In this document: positions 1 to 8,335 of the stretch, one piece after another
How positions within the stretch are numbered: the stretch's first letter is position 1
Layout of the letters: the number at the start of each line of letters is the position of its first letter
Assembly (NCBI GenBank): GCA_025352825.1
Contig: JANXSG010000250.1
Span: 1-42,648, forward strand
Length of the DNA stretch: 42,648 nucleotides
From: Chthonomonadaceae bacterium
GTDB lineage: Bacteria; Armatimonadota; Chthonomonadetes; Chthonomonadales; Chthonomonadaceae
Reading direction: 5' to 3'
Program-made: the position numbers and the translations under genes
Notes under the pieces: generated by a model
Seen by the model: the letters and a program-made list of their open reading frames with translations, nothing else
Databases searched by the model: none
Told to the model about the DNA's origin: nothing

Positions 1-53
1 AGTTTTGGGGAGGGTGGGCACAGTAATATCTATTTTGCACTTGGTCGTTTGTT

Positions 54-1367
54 TTAAGGTAGTGTATTTTTCCCTGCGGTAAAATCCGGTTTGGTAGCAA
101 GTAGAATCTTCAGAATATTTTGACGATCTTCATGAGATAGATTGGAAAATTCGGCTTGTTGTTTTTTTTCTGATAGAACCTCGAAAAGTCGTCGGTAGAT
201 ATACTCTTTAACAAGTATTGGGAGCGAATCAAACTCTGGTGAATAGATCAGAAAGCTGCAGGGATACCTAAACAGACGCGTTTTCAAATCCAAATCAGCC
301 AATGATCTGCCCAGGCTATCTTTTAGAGCATCCGGTTTGAATTTCGAAGTACCAGTGATTGGTGATGTTAATGGCTGCTCTTTTACCATAAGTATTCCCT
401 GCAATAGAGATTCTCCCACGCCTTCAATTCGATGTGTAGTGCTTTCAGAAATAGTTCCTCCTGGCCTATCGAGCGCTTCGTTCATCACACTGTTATAGCG
501 CAGGGCTCTGCGGGTCTCATAGCTCGCGCGAGTTATCAGATTATGAATATGAGTCTGATGTTCCGCCACCATGAGGGCAGCGATATCACTCGTTTTTGCC
601 AGGTAAGGATTGGTATCCACTTTCCCCTCAAGACTGGTGATATTCGCGCCTAAATTCAGATTCATAGTCGGAACCTGAGCGGCGCTCTCCACTGTCTGAT
701 TTCCCATGTGTCGCTGTAGGCCATGTTTACCTGTGACATACCATCCACCCCAACGCTCTTTTAACGGACTCTCATCCGTGGTCGCATAGCTGCCTTCAGA
801 AAAAATAGCCTGCCCCGCATGGTCCGTATACACCGACCTCATAAGCAGGCCAGGAACACCGCGAGTAAGATTTGAATCGTGGCACTGCAGGCAGTCGTCA
901 GTTTTACGTTCAAATTTTGGTTTATTCGCCTGCTGCTGATTTAGAGTGTAGAAGACAGTACCCAACTTAGGATCCTGAGCGGCCACTTCCACCACGCTTC
1001 CATTGGGAACCCAGCCTATGTAAGTTCTCTCATTGAAATAGAGGGCACGGGGTGTTCGAGGAGAGATGACGTCACGTTGAAAGCTGGTCTTAGAAAACAC
1101 GAGCAGTTGTGAAGAGAGTGGAATTTTCAGATTATGCAGCACCGAAGACAGATATCCATTCTTAGAATTAAACTCCAGATGTACATCGCCGTTATCCAGC
1201 CGGTGCTGTAGTTCGGTGATTTCGTTGGCAGGAGTAGATCCGTAATAGTTAATAGCGGGATCTTCACAGTCGTGCTCGGTTTGAGGAATACCTGCTCCAA
1301 TTAATGGCAGGAGGCCTGAAACCATCATGATAAGCGCCGCACTGCGCATTACACGATTAATATTCAT
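54..1367 (-). CDS. Secreted protein with one c-type heme motif
   Basis: This 437-residue protein begins with a hydrophobic signal segment (about residues 7-26, ending in a small-residue stretch), so it is probably exported. A CLQCH motif at residues 159-163 is a canonical CxxCH covalent heme site, preceded by two Asp residues. The following GVPGLLMRSV and WGGWYVTGKHG stretches give the look of a conserved heme-binding family of unknown role that I recall from soil bacteria. No second CxxCH is present, so it would be monoheme. A catalytic role cannot be assigned; electron transfer or redox sensing is only an inference. No clear Shine-Dalgarno precedes the ATG. The next minus-strand gene upstream is hicB/hicA, beyond the tRNA, so it is probably transcribed alone. 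Confidence 0.75.
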   Translation of the reverse strand: MNINRVMRSAALIMMVSGLLPLIGAGIPQTEHDCEDPAINYYGSTPANEITELQHRLDNGDVHLEFNSKNGYLSSVLHNLKIPLSSQLLVFSKTSFQRDVISPRTPRALYFNERTYIGWVPNGSVVEVAAQDPKLGTVFYTLNQQQANKPKFERKTDDCLQCHDSNLTRGVPGLLMRSVYTDHAGQAIFSEGSYATTDESPLKERWGGWYVTGKHGLQRHMGNQTVESAAQVPTMNLNLGANITSLEGKVDTNPYLAKTSDIAALMVAEHQTHIHNLITRASYETRRALRYNSVMNEALDRPGGTISESTTHRIEGVGESLLQGILMVKEQPLTSPITGTSKFKPDALKDSLGRSLADLDLKTRLFRYPCSFLIYSPEFDSLPILVKEYIYRRLFEVLSEKKQQAEFSNLSHEDRQNILKILLATKPDFTAGKNTLP

Positions 1368-1448
1368 CTAAATCTATCTGACTTTCTAAAAATTCATTTA
1401 CGACGTAAACTAAACCACACCGTAGCACACTTTTTCACGGTTTAATAT

Positions 1449-1479
1449 TTGACAGATTGGCGGTTGGTATGGCTATAAT
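1449..1479 (+). promoter_or_regulatory. Putative tRNA-Leu promoter
   Basis: TTGACA (1449-1454) and TATAAT (1474-1479) are both perfect hexamers. The 19-bp spacer is longer than the ideal 17. The predicted start, near 1486, lies about 16 bases before the tRNA. Confidence 0.5.
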
Positions 1480-1501
1480 AGTAGGCTTCATCCAACTGCT
1501 T

Positions 1502-1582
1502 GCCCGGGTGGCGAAATGGCAGACGCAAGGGTCTTAAAAACCCTGGCCGTAAGGCATGCGGGTTCGAGTCCCGCCCCGGGCA
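1502..1582 (+). tRNA. tRNA-Leu (anticodon UAA)
   Basis: The 81-base sequence folds as a class II tRNA. The acceptor strands GCCCGGG (1502-1508) and CCCGGGC (1575-1581) pair fully, followed by discriminator A at 1582. The anticodon stem AGGGT/ACCCT (1528-1532, 1540-1544) encloses loop CTTAAAA, with anticodon TAA at 1535-1537. There is a long variable arm, and a T arm GCGGG-TTCGAGT-CCCGC (1558-1574). Discriminator A and the long variable arm fit leucine. CCA is not encoded. Confidence 0.97.
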
Positions 1583-1635
1583 ATTCTCATTGTATTGATA
1601 ACTGCAAACACATCTGATATAGTAAACGAGAATAT

Positions 1636-1849
1636 CTATACAAGCCGCAAAAAGTCTTCGACAGTCAAGCCAGCATCACGAGCTATACCCCCCCATGGTG
1701 AAGGCATTTATTTGATTATGACGCGGTATCTTCAAGATTCTCATGCCGTTTGACATCACAATATGCTTGCCTTGCCTCACAATTGAAAATCCCGCTTTCT
1801 CCAGTGCCGCCACTGCTCGCAAATGAGGAATATCAGGAATCTTAGGCAT
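1636..1849 (-). pseudogene. hicA: HicA-like mRNA interferase toxin, frameshifted
   Basis: Starting at the ATG at 1849, two bases after hicB, the frame reads as a HicA/YcfA toxin: an N-terminal MPKIP start, then RQGKHIVM with the expected catalytic His at residue 29, then IPRHNQINAFTMGG. It then runs into a TGA at 1678-1676 after 57 codons. A run of seven G on the coding strand (plus-strand C run 1688-1694) is the cause. With six G the reading continues GGIARDAGLTVEDFLRLV and stops at TAG (1638-1636), giving a normal 70-residue HicA. So the gene is either an inactive allele, a slippage-prone allele or a base-call error. HicA cleaves mRNA; hicB upstream is its antitoxin. Family identity is confident; the functional state is open. 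Confidence 0.8.
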
Positions 1850-1851
1850 CT

Positions 1852-2049
1852 TCAGGCCGCAACTTCCACTTCCTTGATTTGCAAACCGATCACTTGCTCG
1901 TCTACAACAGAAAGATATTCTTGTAATGATTCTTTAATGTTAGCGATTGCCTCGTCCTCGGTTTCGCCCTGCGACCAACAGCCTGGTAATCCTGGACAAG
2001 AGACCGAATACCCTTCTTCAGAGATATGTAGCACGACTTTATATTTCAT
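1852..2049 (-). CDS. hicB: HicB-family antitoxin
   Basis: This 65-residue protein has the HicB partial RNase H fold signature: N-terminal MKYKVVLHISEEGYSVSCPG, followed by LPGCWSQGETEDEAIANIKE. This matches the usual pattern of a beta strand, the CPxLPGC turn and the DEAxANI helix. It is shorter than HicB proteins with a C-terminal DNA-binding domain, so autoregulation by a fused HTH or RHH domain is not evident. It lies immediately upstream of the hicA reading frame. The order hicB-hicA is the reverse of the classical E. coli order but is common. Its role is to bind and neutralise HicA. An AGGA-containing stretch lies upstream of the ATG. Confidence 0.88.
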   Translation of the reverse strand: MKYKVVLHISEEGYSVSCPGLPGCWSQGETEDEAIANIKESLQEYLSVVDEQVIGLQIKEVEVAA

Positions 2050-2090
2050 ATTAGTATTCCTTAAGTATTACTCCTATTAGGCTTAATAAA

Positions 2091-3155
2091 TCACACAGCT
2101 TCCGGATATGATCCCAATACCCGCACAAACAGCGACTGTTCCTTCAACAGCCCGATCGATTTCTCCACTGCCTTATCCCGAATATGCCCTTGAACATCGA
2201 TATAGAACACGTACTGCCAGGCCGCTGTCTTGGTAGGTCGCGATTCGATCATAGTTAGATTCACATCGTACTTTTCGAAAGCATTGAGAGCGTGTACTAG
2301 TTCACCGGCACGGTTATGAACCGAGAACATCAGAGATGTCTTATCTTTGCCTGTCGGCTCCGGCTCGTTATATCCCAGTACTAGGAACCGAGTTCGATTC
2401 GACGGATTGTCCTCAATATGTTCGCAAAGTACCGGCAGTCCGTATCTTTCTGCTGCAAGTGAAGTCGCGATGGCAGCGCTCTCTTTATCCGCTGAAGCCA
2501 GTTCGGCTGCCTTCGATGTGCTGGAAGCCTCGATCTCTTCGATGTTAGGCAGATGGTTACGCAGCCATTGCCGGCACTGTGCCAGAGGCTGAAAATGCGT
2601 ATAGAGTTTTTTCACCTGTTCCAGATTTTCACAGTGTGTGAGCAGATTATGTGTAATAGGCTGATAAATCTCCGAGACAACCCTCAGATTAGAGTTCATA
2701 AAGGTATCGAGCGTTTCTGGCACCACACCTGCCCAGGAGTTTTCGACTGGCACCAATCCATAGTCTGCACTGCTTCGTTCTACCGTCGAAAACACATCAG
2801 CAATACTCTCGACAGGTTTGAAAGAGCAGCTAGTACCGAATTTTGCAATACTTACCAGATGGCTGAAAGTACCTTCTGGCCCGAGGAAAGCCACCATCAG
2901 GGGTTTTTCGAGCGCTCGGCATGCGGAGATGATTTCACGATACACTGAGCGCACCGCCGTACCTTCCAGCGGCCCTTTATTTAAACTTAACAATCGTTTA
3001 AATACAGAATGTTCTCTTTCCGGGGTAAAATAGTGAGTCTTAGTGTGGGATTTAGTATGACCCACCTGCTGCGCTAGCTCCGCGCGGCGGTTGAGCAGCG
3101 TAAGCATCTGCTCATCTACACTGTCTATCTCTTTACGCAAATCCAACAAACTCAT
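2091..3155 (-). CDS. pheA: Bifunctional chorismate mutase/prephenate dehydratase (P-protein)
   Basis: The protein converts chorismate to prephenate and then to phenylpyruvate, the committed route to phenylalanine. I use the ATG at 3155 (354 residues), which begins directly with the AroQ-type mutase helix (LRKEIDSVDEQMLTLLNRR). An in-frame ATG 60 bases upstream would add an unconserved tail. An AAGGA lies 12 bases before the chosen start. Domains in order are chorismate mutase (1-85), prephenate dehydratase (about 87-265; FLGPEGTFSH, VPVENSWAGVV, and the catalytic TRF motif in SNRTRFLVLG) and a C-terminal ACT domain with ESRP, the phenylalanine-binding motif. Feedback inhibition by phenylalanine is therefore expected. 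It is divergent from accD, with no tryptophan or tyrosine genes nearby. Confidence 0.95.
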   Translation of the reverse strand: MSLLDLRKEIDSVDEQMLTLLNRRAELAQQVGHTKSHTKTHYFTPEREHSVFKRLLSLNKGPLEGTAVRSVYREIISACRALEKPLMVAFLGPEGTFSHLVSIAKFGTSCSFKPVESIADVFSTVERSSADYGLVPVENSWAGVVPETLDTFMNSNLRVVSEIYQPITHNLLTHCENLEQVKKLYTHFQPLAQCRQWLRNHLPNIEEIEASSTSKAAELASADKESAAIATSLAAERYGLPVLCEHIEDNPSNRTRFLVLGYNEPEPTGKDKTSLMFSVHNRAGELVHALNAFEKYDVNLTMIESRPTKTAAWQYVFYIDVQGHIRDKAVEKSIGLLKEQSLFVRVLGSYPEAV

Positions 3156-3228
3156 GGTAGTGAGGTATCCTTCAGTGTGGCAGCTTCCCGCAATATCCAG
3201 GAAGCAGGTCTGCAATACTTTCCCGAAA

Positions 3229-3257
3229 TTGTATCGACGTTTATATTCTCGTACTAT
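3229..3257 (+). promoter_or_regulatory. Putative accDA promoter
   Basis: TTGTAT (3229-3234), a 17-bp spacer and TACTAT (3252-3257) lie about 57 bases before accD, in the divergent pheA/accD intergenic region. Both hexamers are imperfect but the spacing is ideal. Confidence 0.4.
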
Positions 3258-3314
3258 TGATAATTATCCTGCATATCCCTGTCAGCCTGGAGGCTCTGGA
3301 AGGAATTTCAACAT

Positions 3315-4166
3315 ATGGCTCGAGGCGGTTGGTTCCGCAAACAGTCGCGCAACGGCGCAGCCGAAGCGACTGTCCCTGATGGTTTATGGAGTAAGTGTCC
3401 CCGATGTGGGGTGATATCGTTCGCACGGGATGTCGAGCGAAATCTGAACGTCTGTCCAAAGTGTGAATATCATCATCTCATCACTGTGGAGCAGAGGTTA
3501 ACTCTGACTGTGGATGAAAATAGCTTTGTAGAGATGGATGCTGGAATTACTTCCCTCAATCCGTTAGCTTTTCCGGATTATGATGACAAGCTGAATTCAG
3601 ACCGTGCGAAAACCGGACGTAAAGAAGCCATCGTAACAGGCCGTGCGAAAATCGATGGCCAGACTTTGCTCATTGGAATCGCTGAATTCGGTTTTCGTGC
3701 AGGTTCCATGGGCGGAGCTGTGGGAGAAAAAATAGTTCGCCTTCTCGAGTTAGCCGAACAAGAGAATCTGCCGGTAATACTATTTACTGCCTCTGGAGGG
3801 GCACGAATGCAGGAAGGTTTGCTCTCTCTCATGCAGATGGCAAAAACGAGCGCAGCTTTGGCGAGGCTGGATCAGGCACGAATTCCTTATATTGTGGTTA
3901 TCACGCATCCTACCACGGGAGGAGTTTATGCCTCTTATGCCGCACTTGGGGATGTCATTATAGCAGAGCCAGGAGCTACCGTTGGGCTGGCAGGCCGCAG
4001 AGTAGGAAATCAGGATATGGGAGCTAAACTTCCTGAAGATTTTCAGACTACTGAGTTCCAATATCGATGTGGGATGGTAGATCAGATAGTTCACCGCCGA
4101 GATGTTCGCGGCACACTGGGAAAGCTTTTAATGTTTCTCACGGAGGCGCGAACATATGTTAAATAA
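3315..4166 (+). CDS. accD: Acetyl-CoA carboxylase carboxyltransferase, beta subunit
   Basis: With AccA this forms the carboxyltransferase that moves CO2 from carboxybiotin to acetyl-CoA, making malonyl-CoA for fatty acid synthesis. The 283-residue protein has the usual AccD length and the N-terminal zinc ribbon: C28-x2-C31 and C47-x2-C50. The crotonase-like core carries GGSMGGAVGE-like and ASGGARMQEG segments, then TTGGVYAS and GDVIIAEPGA. A strong GGAAGGA lies just upstream of the ATG. The last 11 bases overlap accA, whose GGAGG sits inside accD, so translation is probably coupled. accB and accC are not in the window, a common arrangement. Confidence 0.97.
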   Translation: MARGGWFRKQSRNGAAEATVPDGLWSKCPRCGVISFARDVERNLNVCPKCEYHHLITVEQRLTLTVDENSFVEMDAGITSLNPLAFPDYDDKLNSDRAKTGRKEAIVTGRAKIDGQTLLIGIAEFGFRAGSMGGAVGEKIVRLLELAEQENLPVILFTASGGARMQEGLLSLMQMAKTSAALARLDQARIPYIVVITHPTTGGVYASYAALGDVIIAEPGATVGLAGRRVGNQDMGAKLPEDFQTTEFQYRCGMVDQIVHRRDVRGTLGKLLMFLTEARTYVK

Positions 4167-5181
4167 TCCACTCGATTTTGAAAAGCCTATCGCAGAGCTA
4201 GACGACTTGATCGACGAGTTTAAATTAGCGTCTCGTGAACCGGAAATGCGTGCAGATGCAGAGTTAAAGGGGATTGATATAGAACTACAGATCGCCGAGC
4301 TCGAAACAAAACGGGAGGCGCTGATGACCCAGATATTTGCAAATCTCACCCCGTGGAACGAAGTCCAGATGGCACGGCATAAAGACCGGCCCTACACGCT
4401 GGACTATATACGCACTATTTTTAAAGATTTTATGGAACTGCATGGCGACCGTACCAATGCAGACGACCCTGCGATTGTAGGTGGATTTGCAAAATTTCAA
4501 GGGGAGTCGGTGGTGGTACTCGGGCATCAGAAGGCGCGTGATCTCAAGGAGAGGCAGCTTCGCAACTTTGGAAGCGCTCGCCCATCGGGATTCCGTAAGG
4601 CGTTGAGGTTGATGAAACTTGCTGAGAAGTTCTCCCGGCCTTTGATAATCTTTGTAGATACCCCTGCCGCAGAAGCCAATCTTATGGCGGAAGAGGAAGG
4701 TATTAGCTCTACGATCGCCATCTGCCTTCGAGAGATGTCTGTGCTGCGCACTCCAATTATCGTCGTGATTATCGGTGAGGGTGGCAGCGGTGGAGCGCTT
4801 GGCATTGCCGTAGGCGATACTATATTGATGCTGGAGCACGCGGTCTATTCTGTCATCCCTCCCGAAGGCTGTGCTGCTATCTTATGGAGTGACAGAAGCC
4901 GTGCTCCGGAAGCTTCTGCCGCTCTCAAACTAACTGCAAAACATGCGGCGGAGTTTGGGTTAATTGATGAAGTGATCGGAGAACCACTCGGTGGCGCCCA
5001 TCGCGATCATCCTCTTATTGCGGAATCGGTAAAATCGTCACTTTCATATCATCTCGATGTTTTGAAGAATCTATCGATACAGGATCTGGTTGATCGGCGG
5101 TACAGCAAATTCCGAAACATGGGAAGATGGGAAAATACAGATATTACCACCGCAGTTGTCCATGTATCCAGTTCGGACTAA
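4156..5181 (+). CDS. accA: Acetyl-CoA carboxylase carboxyltransferase, alpha subunit
   Basis: This is the alpha half of the carboxyltransferase, which binds the carboxybiotin partner. The 341-residue product shows the AccA N-terminal helical segment (LDFEKPIAELDDLIDEFK), PWNEVQMARHKDRPYTLDYI, HGDRTNADDPAIVGGFA, and the glycine-rich GEGGSGGALGIAVGD that forms an oxyanion hole. EHAVYSVIPPEGCAAILW is also typical. It is slightly longer than the common 315-325 residues because of the C-terminal tail. It starts inside the 3' end of accD, and the SGNH hydrolase follows after 26 bases, so all three are likely one transcript. Confidence 0.97.
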   Translation: MLNNPLDFEKPIAELDDLIDEFKLASREPEMRADAELKGIDIELQIAELETKREALMTQIFANLTPWNEVQMARHKDRPYTLDYIRTIFKDFMELHGDRTNADDPAIVGGFAKFQGESVVVLGHQKARDLKERQLRNFGSARPSGFRKALRLMKLAEKFSRPLIIFVDTPAAEANLMAEEEGISSTIAICLREMSVLRTPIIVVIIGEGGSGGALGIAVGDTILMLEHAVYSVIPPEGCAAILWSDRSRAPEASAALKLTAKHAAEFGLIDEVIGEPLGGAHRDHPLIAESVKSSLSYHLDVLKNLSIQDLVDRRYSKFRNMGRWENTDITTAVVHVSSSD

Positions 5182-5207
5182 TCCATTTTCCCCCGTGAGG
5201 AGTTTTC

Positions 5208-5951
5208 ATGCGCGCTATTATGCTGTCTGTTGTTTCACTTATTTCTTGTGTTGTCGCTCAGGCAGCAACGCCTCCAATATTATTAAAAGACGTTCATAGA
5301 ATTGTCTGCCTCGGCGATAGCATTACGCAGCAGGGAGAAGTAAAAGGTGGATACGTCTGGATTATCAAGCAGTACTTAACAGCCCTGTATCCAGACCAGA
5401 AAATTGAAGTCATCAATGCGGGAATTTCGGGGCACAGATCAAATGATATGCTTGCGCGTTTGGAGAAGGATGTTTTATCGAAGAAGCCCCAACTGGTTAC
5501 AATAAGTGTCGGTATCAACGATGTGTGGCATGGATTTCAGGATAATCACCCCAAAGGAGATGGACCTCGAGGAATCCTATTGAAAGATTTTACACACAAT
5601 GTGGATAAAATAGTATCTAAAATTGTTAATTCTGGATCGAAAGCAGTGGTATTATCCACGACGGTCATCACGGAAGAACCGAAAGCAATCGAGAATAAAA
5701 AGCTGCTGGACTATAATCGTGCTTTGCGCCAGATCGCAAAAAAACACAATGCCATATTCGTTGATCTGCAAAAATCGTTTCACAAAGCGATAAACCTCTA
5801 CTACGATACCTCTCCTGCCCACAAAAAAGTACTAACAGTAGACGGGGTACACTTGAACCCCGAAGGCAATCGATTCATGGCTAAATCTATCCTGAACGCG
5901 TTGGGGGTAACTCCAGCAATGCGCATGCCGTTCAAGAAGAGTATCGAGTAG
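5208..5951 (+). CDS. Secreted SGNH/GDSL-type hydrolase
   Basis: This 247-residue protein carries a signal peptide (about residues 1-19, ending AQA). The four SGNH blocks are visible: GDSIT with nucleophile Ser38, the Gly of NAGISG, the Asn of ISVGIND, and the Asp-x-x-His of DGVHLNPEG near the C terminus. Such enzymes are esterases, lipases or carbohydrate acetyl esterases; the substrate cannot be read here. Extracytoplasmic location and the block spacing resemble the acetylxylan esterase/TesA-like group. A GAGGAG precedes the ATG. It follows accA by 26 bases on the same strand and may be cotranscribed, though no functional link to malonyl-CoA synthesis is evident. Confidence 0.9.
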   Translation: MRAIMLSVVSLISCVVAQAATPPILLKDVHRIVCLGDSITQQGEVKGGYVWIIKQYLTALYPDQKIEVINAGISGHRSNDMLARLEKDVLSKKPQLVTISVGINDVWHGFQDNHPKGDGPRGILLKDFTHNVDKIVSKIVNSGSKAVVLSTTVITEEPKAIENKKLLDYNRALRQIAKKHNAIFVDLQKSFHKAINLYYDTSPAHKKVLTVDGVHLNPEGNRFMAKSILNALGVTPAMRMPFKKSIE

Positions 5952-5996
5952 GGTACATTTTTTTTGAGTGAAAAGCGCTCCGGGCTTAATCTGAAC

Positions 5997-7088
5997 TTAC
6001 CCCAGATCATAACCGGAAAGGCTGCCAATTTCTGTTCCATCCGACTGAATTCGCAAAGTGCCGAAGTGAACTACTCGTGCTGAAGATGGTGTTCTTATGG
6101 GCGTGAGAACCCCGAAAGTGCGACGGCGGAAATCGATTGCCTGCAGAATCCCCATCCCTAAAAGTTGGCCATTACTCGCTTCTAATCCCAGTAGAACATG
6201 ATTTAAGTCTGGAGCACGCGTTACCGTGAGTGATTTCATTTTTAGGTGCTGCATAATCAATCCCATCTCTGGTCGTTCCTGTGAAACATGACGATTGGCC
6301 ATCATGAATAACTGATGATCCACTGTCTCTGCATAGTAAACTTTTATCCCGAGCCCAATTGATAGGTTGATAAACTTTAGAAGATGTGCTGCGAGAGGAG
6401 TACCATATCCCAGCCAGCTTCCAACGAAACTAACATCTTCGAAATTGTAGGTGGAAACTTGTGAATTCTGGAAATAGGCTGCGAACTTGAGCGATCGCCG
6501 CTGCCTGCGAAACTGCATACTTTTTTTCGTGATAATGGAAGGAATATTGGGAGTAATAACCTGGCAATTCTCTCGGCGACGAATGGGGCCAAGAATTGCC
6601 TCCAATTCTGAAGTACGCTGCATTGCTACTACATGATCTGGTTTAATCAGTTCAAAAAGTGTCTGGCTCAGTTCCCGCGCTTCCCTGCCCCGAATATAAC
6701 CCCCCATATCCACAATACAAATGACCTCTTTACTTTCGGGCAGCAGATGCGTTATGGCGCGAAAATAAGGAGCTAGATGACCGGATGGGGAGATGGAACC
6801 TACAAAACCCAATTTCACGGAAGACATTTCTGAAAGTGCACGTACTGACGTATCCGTGAATCCGAGGCCAATACATCCGGGCGAGCCGATTTCAGACTGG
6901 CCAATATCACAGTCGAGAACGCTCACAGTGCGATTTGACCCTGTAATTCGGTTCACTAGTTCACGTACAAAGGTGGTTTTTCCAGTGTCTGTACCGCCCA
7001 GAATCAGAGTTCTTCCGGTGCTGAGACATAGATCAGAGAGAAGGGTTTCCCAATCCGGGTAGTCTCCATGAGGTAGATCGGTTTTCAC
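5997..7088 (-). CDS. Clp1/Grc3/NOL9-like polynucleotide 5'-hydroxyl kinase
   Basis: This is a 363-residue P-loop protein. Walker A is GGTDTGKTT (residues 31-39). The following LDCDIGQSEIGSPGCIGLG closely matches the DxDxGQxxxxPPG block of the Clp1/Grc3/NOL9 family, whose members phosphorylate 5'-OH ends of RNA or DNA. FVGSISPSGHLAPYF and VDMGGYIRGREARELSQ correspond to the family's middle blocks. The C-terminal third is variable, as in the family, and may be a substrate-binding domain. In eukaryotes the family acts in tRNA splicing, mRNA 3' processing and rRNA processing; archaeal homologues are RNA kinases. The bacterial role is not established to my knowledge; end healing is inferred. A lipoprotein gene lies 3 bases upstream on the same strand. 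Confidence 0.82.
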   Translation of the reverse strand: MKTDLPHGDYPDWETLLSDLCLSTGRTLILGGTDTGKTTFVRELVNRITGSNRTVSVLDCDIGQSEIGSPGCIGLGFTDTSVRALSEMSSVKLGFVGSISPSGHLAPYFRAITHLLPESKEVICIVDMGGYIRGREARELSQTLFELIKPDHVVAMQRTSELEAILGPIRRRENCQVITPNIPSIITKKSMQFRRQRRSLKFAAYFQNSQVSTYNFEDVSFVGSWLGYGTPLAAHLLKFINLSIGLGIKVYYAETVDHQLFMMANRHVSQERPEMGLIMQHLKMKSLTVTRAPDLNHVLLGLEASNGQLLGMGILQAIDFRRRTFGVLTPIRTPSSARVVHFGTLRIQSDGTEIGSLSGYDLG

Positions 7089-7091
7089 ACT

Positions 7092-7823
7092 TTACTCCAC
7101 CTGATTCCGCCGAAGAATTTCCGAAATATCAGCTATACCTGAAATTATAAGCTTCCCACGTGTGCTCTGAATAGCCGTGAGATGGATTGGGAACGCGAGA
7201 GTAGAGAGATCGGCCGCCGTTTCAAAGCGACGTTTGAGGAAATTAAGCGGCCTGCCGGAGATAGGAATGCCAGCGACAACAAGTCTGCTGGGATCGATCT
7301 CCACCAGCTGGTCTCCATTCAGTCGTATCGGGCCGGTCATGTGAAAAGGAATCCCAATTCCCAACACTACTCTTTCAGAGGTTATGGTAACCAGATTATT
7401 ATCTGAAAGTGTTACCCTTGTTCCACGCAGTGGTTCATCTTCAGGCGCTTCCCCTGCTAAGTATTCATCTATGCTTGCCTCTTCCATCGTTGCTGTGAAG
7501 AGAGCGCTTCTAACATGAGTGACATTTTTACCTTTGACTTCCACTCCTTTCAGTACTAAATGGAGAGTATCTAGCCGAAGGCTGCCATGCAGAAGTACAT
7601 CCTCTCCATCGACCGACACATCCGAGAGGTGACCTCCTAACGTATCCTCGGCAGAACCAGTGACATGCACACGATAAGATCTTGCTGGCCCTATTACGTT
7701 CGGCAGTGAATCGCGAAATCTTCGTTCTGCGGCTCTATTGATGGCTCGCCCGCATCCCAGGGTAAAAACAACCGCAACTGTAACGATGATTGAAATTAAT
7801 CTATACTGTTTGATATCGGTCAT
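7092..7823 (-). CDS. DUF2993 (LmeA-like) lipoprotein
   Basis: I choose the ATG at 7823 (243 residues): it gives a short basic/polar start, a hydrophobic stretch and a lipobox ending TLGC, so the mature protein would be a lipid-anchored lipoprotein. An upstream in-frame ATG at 7934 would bury the signal. The body (LGGHLSDVSVDGEDVLLHGSLRLDTLHLVLKGVEV, given here only in part as the GHLSDVSVDG/LHLVLKGVEV pair) matches the repeating beta pattern of DUF2993, a TULIP-like fold also found in mycobacterial LmeA. The latter supports lipomannan elongation and binds lipid. Lipid binding at the envelope is inferred. The gene is 3 bases from the kinase gene and almost certainly in the same operon, an odd pairing. 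Confidence 0.72.
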   Translation of the reverse strand: MTDIKQYRLISIIVTVAVVFTLGCGRAINRAAERRFRDSLPNVIGPARSYRVHVTGSAEDTLGGHLSDVSVDGEDVLLHGSLRLDTLHLVLKGVEVKGKNVTHVRSALFTATMEEASIDEYLAGEAPEDEPLRGTRVTLSDNNLVTITSERVVLGIGIPFHMTGPIRLNGDQLVEIDPSRLVVAGIPISGRPLNFLKRRFETAADLSTLAFPIHLTAIQSTRGKLIISGIADISEILRRNQVE

Positions 7824-8003
7824 TAGGCAGAATGTTTCTTTCGTTGCAGCGCGCGATGAACTGTTTCGATTTCTATATATTAATTCGAATTGTGCAGGGC
7901 AATGGCAGAAGTATACCCTTCTGAAACGATACACAACTGATGTTCTGAAAGAAGATCGGCCGATACAACTTCAATAAGTTCAAAATATTTATTATTCAGC
8001 AAT

Positions 8004-8215
8004 TTGCAAAAGTCTTAAGTAGTTGAAATACTCTTAACGCCCTCATCCCCATCCCCTCTCCCAAAAACAGGAGAGCGGGTGACAAAATTACGGGATTATC
8101 TTTTAATTGTTAAATTATTCTCACACGTCTCTATTCCAATGAGTGGAATAGAGAGAACCAACTACCGCTCTAGCTCCCCCTCTCCTGTTTTTGGGAGAGA
8201 GGATGGGGATGAGGG
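8004..8215. repeat. C/G-tract inverted repeat, family A copy 1
   Basis: The left arm (8040-8083) and right arm (8172-8215) are near-perfect reverse complements of about 44 bases. Each contains the core CTCTCCCAAAAACAGGAGAG. A TTGCAAAAGTC motif (8004-8014) sits 26 bases outside the left arm, exactly as at 10664. The AT-rich centre has no reading frame. A non-autonomous mobile element or REP-like cruciform is the likeliest explanation. Confidence 0.8.
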
Positions 8216-8289
8216 CTGAAACAAAAGAAGATGCTTCTCTTAATAATTCGTAATTGGATACCCGTAAAAGCACTAGATATTTAGTAAAC

Positions 8290-8335
8290 CTGACTTGAAA
8301 ATGTTAATCTTTACATAGTATACTGATTAAGTCAG
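8290..8335 (+). promoter_or_regulatory. Promoter of the Rrf2-cysK unit within a 7-bp dyad
   Basis: TTGAAA (8295-8300), an 18-bp spacer and TATACT (8319-8324) form a good sigma70-type promoter. Perfect inverted CTGACTT (8290-8296) and AAGTCAG (8329-8335) frame it. Such a dyad could be an operator, possibly for autoregulation by the Rrf2 protein. That role is inference. Confidence 0.45.

Noticed and set aside
1556-1753. Plus-strand frame across the tRNA end and hicA
   Set aside because: It overlaps the 3' half of the tRNA gene and lies antisense to hicA; it has no ribosome site.
3091-3459. Frames overlapping the pheA/accD junction
   Set aside because: They are antisense or out of frame with well-supported genes and have no ribosome sites.
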